Shown piece by piece: positions 53,193-61,642 of a stretch of 64,000 nt of DNA. Source of the stretch: Thermoguttaceae bacterium (GTDB lineage: Bacteria; Planctomycetota; Planctomycetia; Pirellulales; Thermoguttaceae). The notes below the pieces were generated by a model. That model was not told the DNA's origin, did not search any database, and saw only the letters and a list, made by a program, of their open reading frames with translations. A program made the position numbers and the translations under genes. The stretch's first letter is position 1, and the number at the start of each line of letters is the position of its first letter. The stretch spans positions 1-64,000 of the forward strand of contig JAGBAA010000088.1 in assembly GCA_017939795.1 (NCBI GenBank), read 5' to 3'.

Positions 53193-53221
53193 CAGGATCT
53201 CGCCCGTTCAATGAGATCCTG
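53193..53221. terminator. Hairpin between convergent genes
   Basis: CAGGATCTC at 53193-53201 pairs perfectly with GAGATCCTG at 53213-53221. There is no strong T run; position between converging genes suggests a terminator. Confidence 0.5.
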
Positions 53222-53263
53222 CGTCTCTTCCCTGGATCTCTCAGCCCAATGCAGCCGGACCTC

Positions 53264-54175
53264 TCATTCACAGACCGGCCACTTCACGAGTGCCTGCGTC
53301 CCGGAATCCGCCAGCCCTGCGTCCATCAGTTCCGCGTAGAGCCGCTCGGCCAGTTCGACTCCAGGAAGTTCCAGACCGGCGGAATGCGCTTCATCCAGTG
53401 CAATACGCAGATCTTTCACGAAATGCGTGATCTTGAACCCGGGCGCGAAATCGTCCCGAAGGATCCGCGGTGCCAGATTCGAAAGCGACCAGCTCCCCGC
53501 AGCCCCGGTGGAGACCGATCCCAGAACCTCGGCAGGATCCAGCCCGACGGACTTCGCGTACCGCAGAGCCTCGCAGACTCCCAGCATATTCCCGGCGATA
53601 AGGATCTGATTCACCATCTTCGTGTGCTGCCCCATTCCGGCAGGTCCCTGGAATCTCACGTTCGTTCCGAGGACCTTCCAGATCGGCTCCAAAGCATCAA
53701 ACGCCTCACGGCATCCGCCCGCCATGATGGAGAGCGTTCCGTTTTTCGCCCCCACATCTCCGCCGGAAACCGGAGCATCCAAAGCCCAGACGCCGCGTTT
53801 TTCAGCCTCCTGTGCGATCCTGACCGCCAAAGACGGGCGGCTCGTGGTCATGTCGACGACGATCTTCTTTTTTCCGTCACCGTTTTCGGCACGTTCCGGA
53901 TCCCACGCCGCCAGCACTCCCGTTTCCGGATCCAGAATAACGGCCTCAACGTCAGCCGGAAATCCGACGATCGTAAAGACGGCATCCGCGTTTTCTGCCG
54001 CTTCCGCCGGAGTTTCCGCCCACCGTGCCCCGGCGTCGAGCAGGGGAAGCGCCTTTTCCCGCGTCCGATTGTAGACCGTGCACGAATAACCGGCCTCGAT
54101 CAGCCGTCCGCACATCGCACGTCCCATGATCCCGGTACCGATCCACGCAATTTCAGGTCGTTTCATCTTCTTCAT
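53264..54175 (-). CDS. Beta-hydroxyacid dehydrogenase (3-hydroxyisobutyrate dehydrogenase family)
   Basis: 303 residues. The Rossmann motif [13 protein letters not shown] begins the NAD(P) domain, followed by the [16 protein letters not shown] substrate motif and the catalytic lysine segment [11 protein letters not shown]. The C-terminal helical domain is complete. Members reduce or oxidise 3-hydroxyacids such as tartronate semialdehyde, 3-hydroxyisobutyrate or glyoxylate. The gene starts three bases after the trmL stop and its GGAG ribosome site overlaps that stop, so the two are coupled. Confidence 0.9.
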   Translation of the reverse strand: MKKMKRPEIAWIGTGIMGRAMCGRLIEAGYSCTVYNRTREKALPLLDAGARWAETPAEAAENADAVFTIVGFPADVEAVILDPETGVLAAWDPERAENGDGKKKIVVDMTTSRPSLAVRIAQEAEKRGVWALDAPVSGGDVGAKNGTLSIMAGGCREAFDALEPIWKVLGTNVRFQGPAGMGQHTKMVNQILIAGNMLGVCEALRYAKSVGLDPAEVLGSVSTGAAGSWSLSNLAPRILRDDFAPGFKITHFVKDLRIALDEAHSAGLELPGVELAERLYAELMDAGLADSGTQALVKWPVCE

Positions 54176-54178
54176 CTC

Positions 54179-54658
54179 CTACTGCATATCTGCCGAATGT
54201 CCGATCTGCCGCATCGCTTCGAACGCACTGACTCCCACACTGACCGAAAGATTCAGACTCCGGATCTGCGGCCGGATCGGGATCCTGAGACACTGTTCCG
54301 CATACTCTTCATGGAAGAGATCCGGAAATCCCTGCGTCTCGCTCCCATAAACGAGCACATCTCCCGCCTGAAACGCAACATCCAGGTAGGAATATTTCGC
54401 TTTCTTGGTAAAATAAAAGTAACGGTCCCACTGCGGCAGTTTCTCCCGCAGAGCCGCCCAGTTCTCGACGATCTCCCAGTCAAGATACTGCCAGTAATCG
54501 AGACCAGCCCGTTTCAGATTCCTGTCCGTGATCTGAAATCCCATGGGACGGACGATCCACAGCTTGGCTCCAAGCCCAACACACGTCCGGCCGACAGCCC
54601 CCGTATTATGCGGGATCTCCGGCTGAAAAAGCACAATGTTCAACACGTTATTTTTCAT
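54179..54658 (-). CDS. trmL: tRNA (cytidine/uridine-34-2'-O)-methyltransferase
   Basis: 159 residues from ATG 54658; an in-frame GTG at 54676 is another choice and neither has a clear ribosome site. The SPOUT fold motifs are NIVLFQPEIPHNTGAVGR, LDYW, LVYGSETQGFP and the trefoil-knot end IRPQIRSLNLSVSVGV. TrmL methylates the wobble-position ribose of tRNA-Leu isoacceptors. It is the first gene of a two-gene operon with the hydroxyacid dehydrogenase, separated by three bases. Confidence 0.9.
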   Translation of the reverse strand: MKNNVLNIVLFQPEIPHNTGAVGRTCVGLGAKLWIVRPMGFQITDRNLKRAGLDYWQYLDWEIVENWAALREKLPQWDRYFYFTKKAKYSYLDVAFQAGDVLVYGSETQGFPDLFHEEYAEQCLRIPIRPQIRSLNLSVSVGVSAFEAMRQIGHSADMQ

Positions 54659-54739
54659 ACAATTTGCACAATCCACACAAAAACTTTAGGAAAAATCAAA
54701 AAAATCTTTAATTTTTTTAAAAAATCAGGCCACCCCCAC

Positions 54740-54768
54740 TTCAAATTCGTGCATATTTCCTGTATAAT
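54740..54768 (+). promoter_or_regulatory. Promoter of the CAP-domain gene
   Basis: TTCAAA at 54740-54745 and TATAAT at 54763-54768, 17 bases apart. A start near 54775 leaves a 175-base leader before the ATG. Confidence 0.65.
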
Positions 54769-54774
54769 CACTAC

Positions 54775-54950
54775 CGATTAGGTGAAGGTTAAACTTCCCA
54801 TATATATTCCAGTTTATTTATCAGGTACATATTGCGGACCAATGATCAGCGCGGTTCCATGAGGAGCATGGACCCACAGCGATGATTTTTATTTAATTTT
54901 TAAGTTTGGCCCGTGGGATCAGCCCACTAAGCACGGAAAGGATTTTTTGT
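54775..54950 (+). promoter_or_regulatory. Structured leader of the CAP-domain gene
   Basis: GGTTCCATG pairs with CATGGACC around an AGGAG loop (54853-54874). GTGGG at 54913-54917 can pair with CCCAC at either 54873-54877 or 54923-54927, two mutually exclusive forms, and CCGTG at 54911 can pair with CACGG at 54932-54936 beside the ribosome site. A tiny frame, MRSMDPQR, starts at 54860. This looks like a switch; no known riboswitch core was recognised. Confidence 0.4.
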
Positions 54951-55898
54951 ATGTTGACCCGAACTGGTATTTCCATACGTATTTTGATTTTAGCGGCAGT
55001 CGTCTTCCAGGCGTCTGTCTTCACTGCCAATCTTGAGGCCGGCCCTTTCCGCCGAATCTTTCAGCCTAATTATACCACAAAATCGACCAAAGCGCAAGCT
55101 GGGGCGAAACAGCACACGACCGCGAAACCCGTCATTCCGGATGCAGGTCAGACCCTTTCCCGATCCGCAGAAAAACCGGCTCCGGCCCCAAAGACACCGA
55201 TTCACCATACTCCGATCGTTCTGCACAAATTTTCCGAATACGAACTTCTCGGGCTGGATTTTTCCGACCTTGCGGCAGTCCTTCCCCAGAAGGAACGCAC
55301 GGTCATGCAGGCGCTCATTCAGGATCACCAGCCGGATTATTCCGGAAAAATCACCGAAAAGTATCCGGATGTCCGTCCGGAAGTCGCGAATTCTCTGGTC
55401 CAGATCGCCGAAGCCGTCCATAATGAGAAAAGCCGTTCCGAAATCGGGCAGATCGTGCGCGATATTCCGATCCCCACGCGTCAGCTGAGATCCAATGAAG
55501 TCCTCGCCGTCAATCAGGAACTTGCACCGGCGATCGATCCGGAAGAATATCGGGCGGTTGACGAACTGAACCGTTTCCGGATGCGCAGCGGTCTGCGTCC
55601 GTGCGTCATCGATCTCCTTCTGGTCCTCGTTTCCCGCGGACACAGTTCCGATATGTACCGCTTCGGATTCTTCTCGCACAACTCTCCCATCAGCGGAAAA
55701 AGCTCCTTCTCACAGCGTGCGCGCCAGCTCGGAGCCAGCGCAAGTGCCGAGAATATCTACATGGGATCCTCCAGCGGAAAAGCAGCCAATAACGCCTGGG
55801 CAAACAGCAGCGGACACCGTGCGAATATGCTTGGCGGATTCTCCCGCGTCGGCGTGGGACGTATCGGCGGATACTTTACTCAAATGTTTGGTCACTGA
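54951..55898 (+). CDS. Secreted CAP-domain protein
   Basis: 315 residues with a signal peptide (TGISIRILILAAVVFQASVF, cleaved near NLEAG). A variable Lys/Pro-rich stretch (residues 35-170) precedes a CAP/SCP domain of about 120 residues at the C-terminus. There, HSSDMYRFGFFSHNSP, SASAENIYMGS, AANNAWANSSGHRANMLGG and RVGVG are the four CAP signature blocks. Many bacterial CAP proteins are surface-active and some bind lipids or act as peptidases; the activity is unknown. The ATG follows AAAGGA behind a structured leader. A promoter begins 24 bases after the stop. Confidence 0.85.
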   Translation: MLTRTGISIRILILAAVVFQASVFTANLEAGPFRRIFQPNYTTKSTKAQAGAKQHTTAKPVIPDAGQTLSRSAEKPAPAPKTPIHHTPIVLHKFSEYELLGLDFSDLAAVLPQKERTVMQALIQDHQPDYSGKITEKYPDVRPEVANSLVQIAEAVHNEKSRSEIGQIVRDIPIPTRQLRSNEVLAVNQELAPAIDPEEYRAVDELNRFRMRSGLRPCVIDLLLVLVSRGHSSDMYRFGFFSHNSPISGKSSFSQRARQLGASASAENIYMGSSSGKAANNAWANSSGHRANMLGGFSRVGVGRIGGYFTQMFGH

Positions 55899-55921
55899 CC
55901 TGGAAAAAGCGGAAAAAGCTC

Positions 55922-55950
55922 TTGACAGTTTCCCGCATTTTACGTATAAT
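55922..55950 (+). promoter_or_regulatory. Promoter giving a leaderless mRNA
   Basis: TTGACA at 55922-55927 and TATAAT at 55945-55950, both perfect and 17 bases apart. The ATG at 55957 begins where the transcript start is expected. Confidence 0.75.
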
Positions 55951-55956
55951 GACACG

Positions 55957-57177
55957 ATGAAAAGAAAAACCTTTTTCATCGTGTCCTTTTTTGTTGGGTG
56001 CGCGCTTCTCCTCTCTTTTTTGTGCTTTTGCCAGGAAAAACAGAATGCGGGTACTCCCGGGGAAAATATGCCTCCATCCGACGCAGCACTTACCGAAGAG
56101 GAGGCCGTCCGTTTTGCGAAAACACTGGAAGAAACTCTTCAGAACGGGGATCCCGCCTTTTTTATCCGCGCGATCGATTGGAGCACGCTCACGAACCGTG
56201 TGCTGGAAGGGATCCCGGAAGAAGTACGGGGCAATCGCTTTGACCGACGCTACCTCATCCATCTTTTTTCTGAAAAAGGCGGGATCGCCCAAAGTGTGGC
56301 CGAAAAAGTCAAAGAGGGTGGAACGTACCATTTTCTCCGCGTTCAGAAACTCGATAACCGAACGATCGCCGCGACATTTCGGCTCGTCGATACGCAGGGT
56401 GGGCTGGATTACCATGATCTGCATCTCCGGCGGCAGGGAGAAAATCTCATCCAGATCCATGAGCTTTACCTCTACCATTTTGACGAAACCTTTTCCGAAA
56501 CCCTTCGGCGCACGCTCGTTCCAGATCTTTACGTCGATGGAAAAGACGATTACGGCATGATGATGTCGGAGCGGATCCTCCTTCTTTTCAAGGAAAATCA
56601 GCTTCTGATCCAGGAATTTTCCAAAGCGGTCGAAGAAAAAAACGCAGAGACGGCACTCTATCTCTTCTCGCGGCTTCCGAGGGAACTTCAGGATCAGAAA
56701 ACGTTTCAGTTCTGGTACCTGAAGGCGGCGCAGGCACACACAGACCCTAATATTTACGCATTCGCCCTCGCGGAACTGCGTGAAAAGTACCTGAAAGAGA
56801 GCTGGGTCGATTTCCTTTCGCTCGACTACTTTTTCAATCATCGGGAATACCGGCAGGCCCTGGAATGTGTGGACCGGATCGATAAGCGCGTCGGCGGAGA
56901 TCCGTATCTGGAAAATTTCCGATGCTGGGCATTTCTGAATCTGCGGCAGTTCGAAAAAGCAGAAGAGCACTTTCAGCTCGGTCTGAAACAGGAACCGGAA
57001 CTGATTCGTGACCGCTCGTTCCAGAGCCTGAAATACCGTCTGGAACACCTCCCGAAAGGGCCTTTCCCGGAAAATATGCCGAATGTTCCTGTACAGGCAG
57101 CTCCTCCCGCGGAGGTCCCTGCCTCAGGAGTTTCCGTCAAACCAACGCCGACCAACCCCTTCGATCTCGCAAAATAA
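55957..57177 (+). CDS. Secreted protein with TPR-like repeats, leaderless start
   Basis: 406 residues with a hydrophobic signal (MKRKTFFIVSFFVGCALLLS). A Cys in SFLCFC could be an atypical lipoprotein site. The chain has an alpha/beta N-terminal domain (residues about 40-220) and helical repeats in the C-terminal half (residues about 230-360), such as YRQALECVDRIDKRVGG and FEKAEEHFQLGLKQEPE, typical of TPR motifs that bind proteins. A Pro-rich tail ends it. There is no ribosome site, and the promoter -10 ends seven bases before the ATG, so the mRNA probably has no leader. Function unknown. Confidence 0.75.
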   Translation: MKRKTFFIVSFFVGCALLLSFLCFCQEKQNAGTPGENMPPSDAALTEEEAVRFAKTLEETLQNGDPAFFIRAIDWSTLTNRVLEGIPEEVRGNRFDRRYLIHLFSEKGGIAQSVAEKVKEGGTYHFLRVQKLDNRTIAATFRLVDTQGGLDYHDLHLRRQGENLIQIHELYLYHFDETFSETLRRTLVPDLYVDGKDDYGMMMSERILLLFKENQLLIQEFSKAVEEKNAETALYLFSRLPRELQDQKTFQFWYLKAAQAHTDPNIYAFALAELREKYLKESWVDFLSLDYFFNHREYRQALECVDRIDKRVGGDPYLENFRCWAFLNLRQFEKAEEHFQLGLKQEPELIRDRSFQSLKYRLEHLPKGPFPENMPNVPVQAAPPAEVPASGVSVKPTPTNPFDLAK

Positions 57178-57295
57178 AGTCTCGAAGGATCTCATTTCCG
57201 CGGAATCGCCGCATTGAGGGATACACAGGCCCCCCAGATCGGGATCCAGAAACTGGGAACGCGGCCAGGCATGATTTCCTGGAAAAAACGACAAA

Positions 57296-57336
57296 AAAAC
57301 GTCTGGCGAAAAATTCCGTCAGACGTTTTCTTTTTT
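57296..57336. terminator. Bidirectional terminator
   Basis: AAAACGTCTG at 57296-57305 pairs with CAGACGTTTT at 57320-57329, a perfect 10-bp stem. Both strands have T runs after it, so it serves the two converging genes. Confidence 0.9.
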
Positions 57337-57351
57337 TCTTTTCCGGACGGC

Positions 57352-57678
57352 TCACCAGCCGATCATCATGTTGGACTCGATGATCTTCTTCGCACGTTCC
57401 AGATCCGTACCGGTCTCCTGCATGTAGAGACGGATGGCATGGACTTTGTCGCCGGAGGCTTTTGCCAGGCAGTCACGCGCGATATTGCACGGATCGATCC
57501 CTTCCGGAGTGATTCCCAAAGCCGCTTTGGAAATGACCCACAGGTTTCTCGGACGCTTGGAAATACGGATCGCATCTTCCGTGGGATAATATTCCGCCAG
57601 AACGGCACGAGCTTCCGCTTCATCTTCCGCGTTGGCGATCACGATATGCGCTCTGGTTTCGATCTCGAACAAAGGCAT
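57352..57678 (-). CDS. Small protein with an L7/L12-like C-terminal motif
   Basis: 108 residues from ATG 57678 behind AAAGGAG; upstream frame sequence is not used. An N-terminal alpha/beta half (IETRAHIVIANAEDEAEARAV) is followed by DKVHAIRLYMQETGTDLERAKKIIE, similar to the helix and loop of ribosomal L7/L12 C-terminal domains as seen in several planctomycete small proteins. It is not the ribosomal L7/L12 gene itself, because the hinge and dimerisation domain are absent. The role is unknown; a factor-binding or ribosome-associated role is possible. Confidence 0.65.
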   Translation of the reverse strand: MPLFEIETRAHIVIANAEDEAEARAVLAEYYPTEDAIRISKRPRNLWVISKAALGITPEGIDPCNIARDCLAKASGDKVHAIRLYMQETGTDLERAKKIIESNMMIGW

Positions 57679-57857
57679 GGTCAATTTCTCCTTTTCATAT
57701 TCTTTCAAAAAAGCAACTTCTTTCTTTTGTTTCAATTCCGGGCACACGGCCTCGGAAAACAGAGTAGGATCTCTTGATAATCTGAGTATAAAACTTTTTC
57801 AGTATTTTGCAAGCCCACTTGCCGGAAATTTTTCAGGAAGTTTTAAAAAAATCGGAA

Positions 57858-58790
57858 TTAATTCTCCCACACGATCCGCGCAGTTTCCCCACTGGGCAAA
57901 ATCCTCCCAGTTTCCGACCGAAGCGACATCGCACCGCCTTCACTGCGAAAGTTTCCCGGAAAATATTCCCGAAGCATCCTCCCTAGTCCGCGGGCATCGA
58001 GACCGGGCGAGTGCGCCGTCAGAAGCACAAACGCCGGCGATTCGGCGATCAGCGCCGCACAGGCTTTCAAAAGGATCGGCAAATGCTGATCCAGCTTCCA
58101 GACCTCACCGCGTGTCCCGTGTCCGTAACTCGGCGGATCCAGGATCACGGCATCGTATTTTCTTCCCCGTTTCAGTTCGCGTTCCACAAATTTCAGCGCA
58201 TCTTCCGCGATCCACCGGATCGGAGCCTCCTGAAGCCCGGAGAGCTCGGCATTTCCGCGTCCCCACTGGACGATATTTTTCGCAGAATCGACATGGGACA
58301 CAAAAAAAAACTCCGCATCCTCAGCCCGTTTTCCCGCCTCATAAAGCGCAGAAGCGGCCGCAAGCGTACTCCCGCCGGTATAGGCAAAAAGATTCAAAAC
58401 ACGAAAAGCCGTCCGTTTTTTCAAAAATGCGGCCGTTTGAGCGTGGATCCAATCCCAATTGGCGTGCTGTTCGGGAAAGATCCCCAAATGCCCGACTTCG
58501 GTCGGTTTCAGAAGAAGAGAAAAATGTCCCGTCTTCAGCTCCCAGCTCTGCGGAGCAGGGGAGAGACGCCATCTCCAGCTTCCTTTCAATCCGGCAGAGC
58601 GTCGGAAGGTCCCGTTTGCACGGCTCCAGAACGCAGCAGGCTGCTGCACGGAAAACGGTTCCGCAGGGGGAGAAGGCCGATCCAGGATCATATTCCCAAA
58701 CCGTTCCAGTTTCCGCCCTTTGCCAAAATCAAGAAGCTGATAGTCCGATCCGCTCACCGCGTTCCCCTTCCTGATGAGATGCTCACCCAT
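57858..58790 (-). CDS. Class I SAM-dependent methyltransferase, RlmI/RlmK type
   Basis: 310 residues. NLFAYTGGSTLAAA (residues near 132-145) is the SAM-binding motif I, HVDSAKNIVQWGRGNAELSG the second motif, and VILDPPSYGHG the DPP(S/F)Y catalytic segment found in the RlmI/RlmK 23S rRNA methyltransferases. Without the N-terminal PUA part it is shorter than RlmI. The gene overlaps the stop of its upstream neighbour by eight bases (ATGGGTGA), so translation is coupled. A rRNA cytosine or guanine methylation role is likely but not certain. Confidence 0.8.
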   Translation of the reverse strand: MGEHLIRKGNAVSGSDYQLLDFGKGRKLERFGNMILDRPSPPAEPFSVQQPAAFWSRANGTFRRSAGLKGSWRWRLSPAPQSWELKTGHFSLLLKPTEVGHLGIFPEQHANWDWIHAQTAAFLKKRTAFRVLNLFAYTGGSTLAAASALYEAGKRAEDAEFFFVSHVDSAKNIVQWGRGNAELSGLQEAPIRWIAEDALKFVERELKRGRKYDAVILDPPSYGHGTRGEVWKLDQHLPILLKACAALIAESPAFVLLTAHSPGLDARGLGRMLREYFPGNFRSEGGAMSLRSETGRILPSGETARIVWEN

Positions 58791-60279
58791 TTTTCACCGA
58801 AACATTCCCACGTCTCCGATGCCTCTCAATGGCACGAACGGCCGTTCGGTCTTCCAGATTCGGACGGAGGATCACGAGGATGACAAGCGGGAGGAACCAT
58901 GCCATGTACGTCCCGCCCTGGAACGGATGACAAAACTGCGCACCGATCATCAACGCCGCCGAACTGCTCATCAGCGTCCCGATATTTTTCTGGGCAGGCC
59001 ACAGCGTCAGGAACAGAAGAAGCCCAAGGTACACGACGATCACCGGGATCCGATAATAGTAGACACTGTTCCCCGGAATGTCCCAGAAACCTTCTGCACT
59101 CCTGGAAAAGAGGCCGACACAGCCGAAAATGTCTCCAAACTGCGCCAAAAAAGGTCCAAAACCGCCGCTGAGAGGGATCGCGACCGCCATGAGTGCCGCG
59201 AAGACGCCAAGACTCGTACACAAAAACCGATACAGTCCCCGAGACCAGTAAAAGCTGCACCAAAGCGGCAAAAGGAAGAGCGGATAGTAGGAAAGCGCAG
59301 CGGCGATCCCAAGCAGCACGCCGGCCAGTGAAGGAAGCCTCCACGAAAACACAGCCCAGACGATCAGCGCACCCGGCACAAGATGGTCGATACGAGACGG
59401 CATCTGCGCAACATAGGGAAGCAGAAGATACAGCGTTGCGGCCGCGATCCCGGTATTGAAATTCTCAAAATGGACCCAGCCCGTCAGCACGATCCCCGTG
59501 ACGATCGCGATCTGCGCCAATGCCGCCAGAAAAATCGTCCATCGGATCTGCCCCACGGGAAAGATCGGAAACTGATCCACACGTACAAGATCCGCAGGCA
59601 TACCGGCTCGATCGACCAAAAGAGGATTCTCGGCCATCAGCACATTGGTTTCCGCGCTCTCAGCCCGGGCGGCATCCAGCTGGCTCTCCTGCCGTTTCTT
59701 CATATACTCAAAGCGCCACTGCCTCGGAAAATCCGCAAGCTGGGTAAAAAACGGCATCCCCGGTCCATGACGCAGAGAAGTTCTGCAAAGATCCTGCGAT
59801 TCCTTTCCAGACGCCGACGTTTCAGCGGAAGAGTCGTTCCCGGTTTCTTCTTCCAGGATCTTCTCATTCAGATGGAACATCATCAGCTGTTCCAGAGACG
59901 CATTCACATTCTGAGGACCGCCCTCGTGCGTCTGCGTCAGAACCAAAGCGGCAAGCTGAAAAATCATCAATGCGGCACAACAGAAAACAAGCCCGCTCTT
60001 GGAAAGATTCACTTCCAGCAGCGGCCGGCGATTCATCATCGGATCACAAAGCAGACGCGCCAGAAGAAAGATCAGAAACGTCAAAAGGACCACATATCCA
60101 ACATGAAAACCATGTGCCGCCAAAAGCAGCCCCGGTCCTAAACTCAAAACCAGAAAGAGATCCAGATTCCGAACGCTCCAAATACGGCGAAATTTGAAGA
60201 AAATGCCTGTGATCATCAATAACGAGAGGTAAAACCACGTCGTCGGATTGACTTCATAATGCATGAAGACTTGAAACAT
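58783..60279 (-). CDS. Polytopic membrane protein, glycosyltransferase 87-like
   Basis: 498 residues from ATG 60279, where GGAG lies eight bases upstream; an in-frame ATG six bases earlier has poor spacing. About ten or eleven transmembrane segments alternate with short loops, and a soluble Ser/Glu-rich loop of about 110 residues is inserted after the third helix. The topology and the WTIFLAALAQIAIVTGIVL and IPSRIDHLVPGALIVWAV segments recall GT-C membrane glycosyltransferases of the GT87 (DUF2029) group. They use lipid-linked sugars. No catalytic motif is certain. Coupled to the methyltransferase gene. Confidence 0.65.
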   Translation of the reverse strand: MFQVFMHYEVNPTTWFYLSLLMITGIFFKFRRIWSVRNLDLFLVLSLGPGLLLAAHGFHVGYVVLLTFLIFLLARLLCDPMMNRRPLLEVNLSKSGLVFCCAALMIFQLAALVLTQTHEGGPQNVNASLEQLMMFHLNEKILEEETGNDSSAETSASGKESQDLCRTSLRHGPGMPFFTQLADFPRQWRFEYMKKRQESQLDAARAESAETNVLMAENPLLVDRAGMPADLVRVDQFPIFPVGQIRWTIFLAALAQIAIVTGIVLTGWVHFENFNTGIAAATLYLLLPYVAQMPSRIDHLVPGALIVWAVFSWRLPSLAGVLLGIAAALSYYPLFLLPLWCSFYWSRGLYRFLCTSLGVFAALMAVAIPLSGGFGPFLAQFGDIFGCVGLFSRSAEGFWDIPGNSVYYYRIPVIVVYLGLLLFLTLWPAQKNIGTLMSSSAALMIGAQFCHPFQGGTYMAWFLPLVILVILRPNLEDRTAVRAIERHRRRGNVSVKNG

Positions 60280-60383
60280 GGGCATTTCTCCAAAATTAAA
60301 ACCAGTATTTTCCGCTTCTATTATACACCGCAAAACCAAAATTTGAAGTCAGGCTCCTCCCAAATGGAAAAAGACTCCGACTC

Positions 60384-60412
60384 CAAAAAAAACGCCCTGA
60401 ATATCAGGGCGT
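60384..60412 (-). terminator. Terminator after rpsI
   Basis: ACGCCCTGA at 60392-60400 and TCAGGGCGT at 60404-60412 form a perfect 9-bp stem with a 3-base loop, and on the reverse strand a T8 run follows. Confidence 0.95.
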
Positions 60413-60439
60413 CCGGATATGACACATCCAAAACGTAAA

Positions 60440-60859
60440 TTAACGCTTGGAGAACTGCGTCGCACGACGGGCTTTGCGGAGACCCGGCTTCTTACGTTCG
60501 ACCATACGGCTGTCGCGGGTAAGAAGGTTGGCATCTTTCAGGACTTCGTACAGACCGGCATCGTACATGCGAAGCGCACGGGCAATACCAAGTTTGCAGG
60601 CACCGGACTGACCGGTGATCCCGCCGCCGTTGACGCGGATGATGACGTCAACTTCTTCTTTTTTGCCCGTTTCGACCAGCGGAGCGAGAACCGCATTGCG
60701 CTGCTGAACGTTGCAGAAGTAATTTTCCAGGCTGCGGCCGTTGATCGCGATGAGGCCCTTGCCGGGACGAATACGAACGCGGGCGATGGCGGTCTTGCGG
60801 CGACCGGTTCCGAGCGAATCGTTAGTACCTTTTCCTTCGATGATGACTTTATCTGCCAT
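60440..60859 (-). CDS. rpsI: 30S ribosomal protein S9
   Basis: 139 residues with the conserved GTGRRKTAIARVRI start, the GGGITGQSGACKLGIARAL core and the KKPGLRKARRATQFSKR end, in which the final Lys-Arg reaches the P-site tRNA. It has the standard size. It follows rplM by 52 bases and ends in a strong terminator, the widespread rplM-rpsI operon. Confidence 0.97.
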   Translation of the reverse strand: MADKVIIEGKGTNDSLGTGRRKTAIARVRIRPGKGLIAINGRSLENYFCNVQQRNAVLAPLVETGKKEEVDVIIRVNGGGITGQSGACKLGIARALRMYDAGLYEVLKDANLLTRDSRMVERKKPGLRKARRATQFSKR

Positions 60860-60911
60860 GGTTTACACCCCTGATATTTTATCTGTTTAAGCTTGAATTC
60901 ACAAAAAACGA

Positions 60912-61343
60912 TTAGTTGCCCATTTCGACGGCCACAGGATTCTGGGCCTGATGGGGATGCTCATTACCTGCGTAAACCTTCAGCTGGGACAGCATTTTGG
61001 TCGCAAGTTTGTTTTTCGGAAGCATGCGGCGAACAGCTTCGGAAAGGATCGCGGTCGGATTCTTTTCCATGCGGGTCGCGGCATTTTCGCTGCGCAGACG
61101 GGTATAACCAGTCGTCCAGGTATAACGTTTCTGTTCCCATTTTTTGCCGGTGAACTTCACTTTGTCAGCGTTGATCACGACAACAAAACGGCCGGTGCAG
61201 ACGTTCGGGGTGTAAGTCGGGCGGTCTTTGCCCATCAGAGCCATTGCAATATCGACAGCGAGACGACCAACGACTTTATCCGTCGCGTCGACCAAGATCC
61301 ACTCCTGTTTCACATCTGCCGGTTTCGCCATGAACGTTTTCAT
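60912..61343 (-). CDS. rplM: 50S ribosomal protein L13
   Basis: 143 residues from ATG 61343. Landmarks are KQEWILVDATDKVVGRLA, the GKDRPTYTPN block, the INADKVKFTGKKWEQKRY segment and the HPHQAQNP C-terminal region. L13 binds early to 23S rRNA. The ribosome site is weak (GAGTGG). rpsI follows. Confidence 0.97.
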   Translation of the reverse strand: MKTFMAKPADVKQEWILVDATDKVVGRLAVDIAMALMGKDRPTYTPNVCTGRFVVVINADKVKFTGKKWEQKRYTWTTGYTRLRSENAATRMEKNPTAILSEAVRRMLPKNKLATKMLSQLKVYAGNEHPHQAQNPVAVEMGN

Positions 61344-61642
61344 AATGAACCACTCACTAAATCTGAATTTCAACTTCTGGTTTCAGAGACACGAACGCTT
61401 CCCCATCGGGATTTTGTCTCCCTCCTGTCCGGAAGGTTTTTCGACGCGATCGGCTCTGCCGCATTACTCTCCAACAAAAATAGTTGGAAAGCACTCTATT
61501 CCGCCGACTGTCCAACAAACAGTTCCAGCATAAAAAGAGAAACACATTTTAACAGATTTTCAGATTTTGAAAAGGGGGGAGGGGGCTTTTCTGGTGTTTT
61601 TTTCAAAAATTTACCCCCTTTTCCCGAAAAACTCACCATTTC

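Noticed and set aside
53249-54781. 510-codon forward frame over the hydroxyacid dehydrogenase and trmL
   Set aside because: Both reverse genes have full family motifs; the forward frame is Arg/Pro-rich without any recognised motif.
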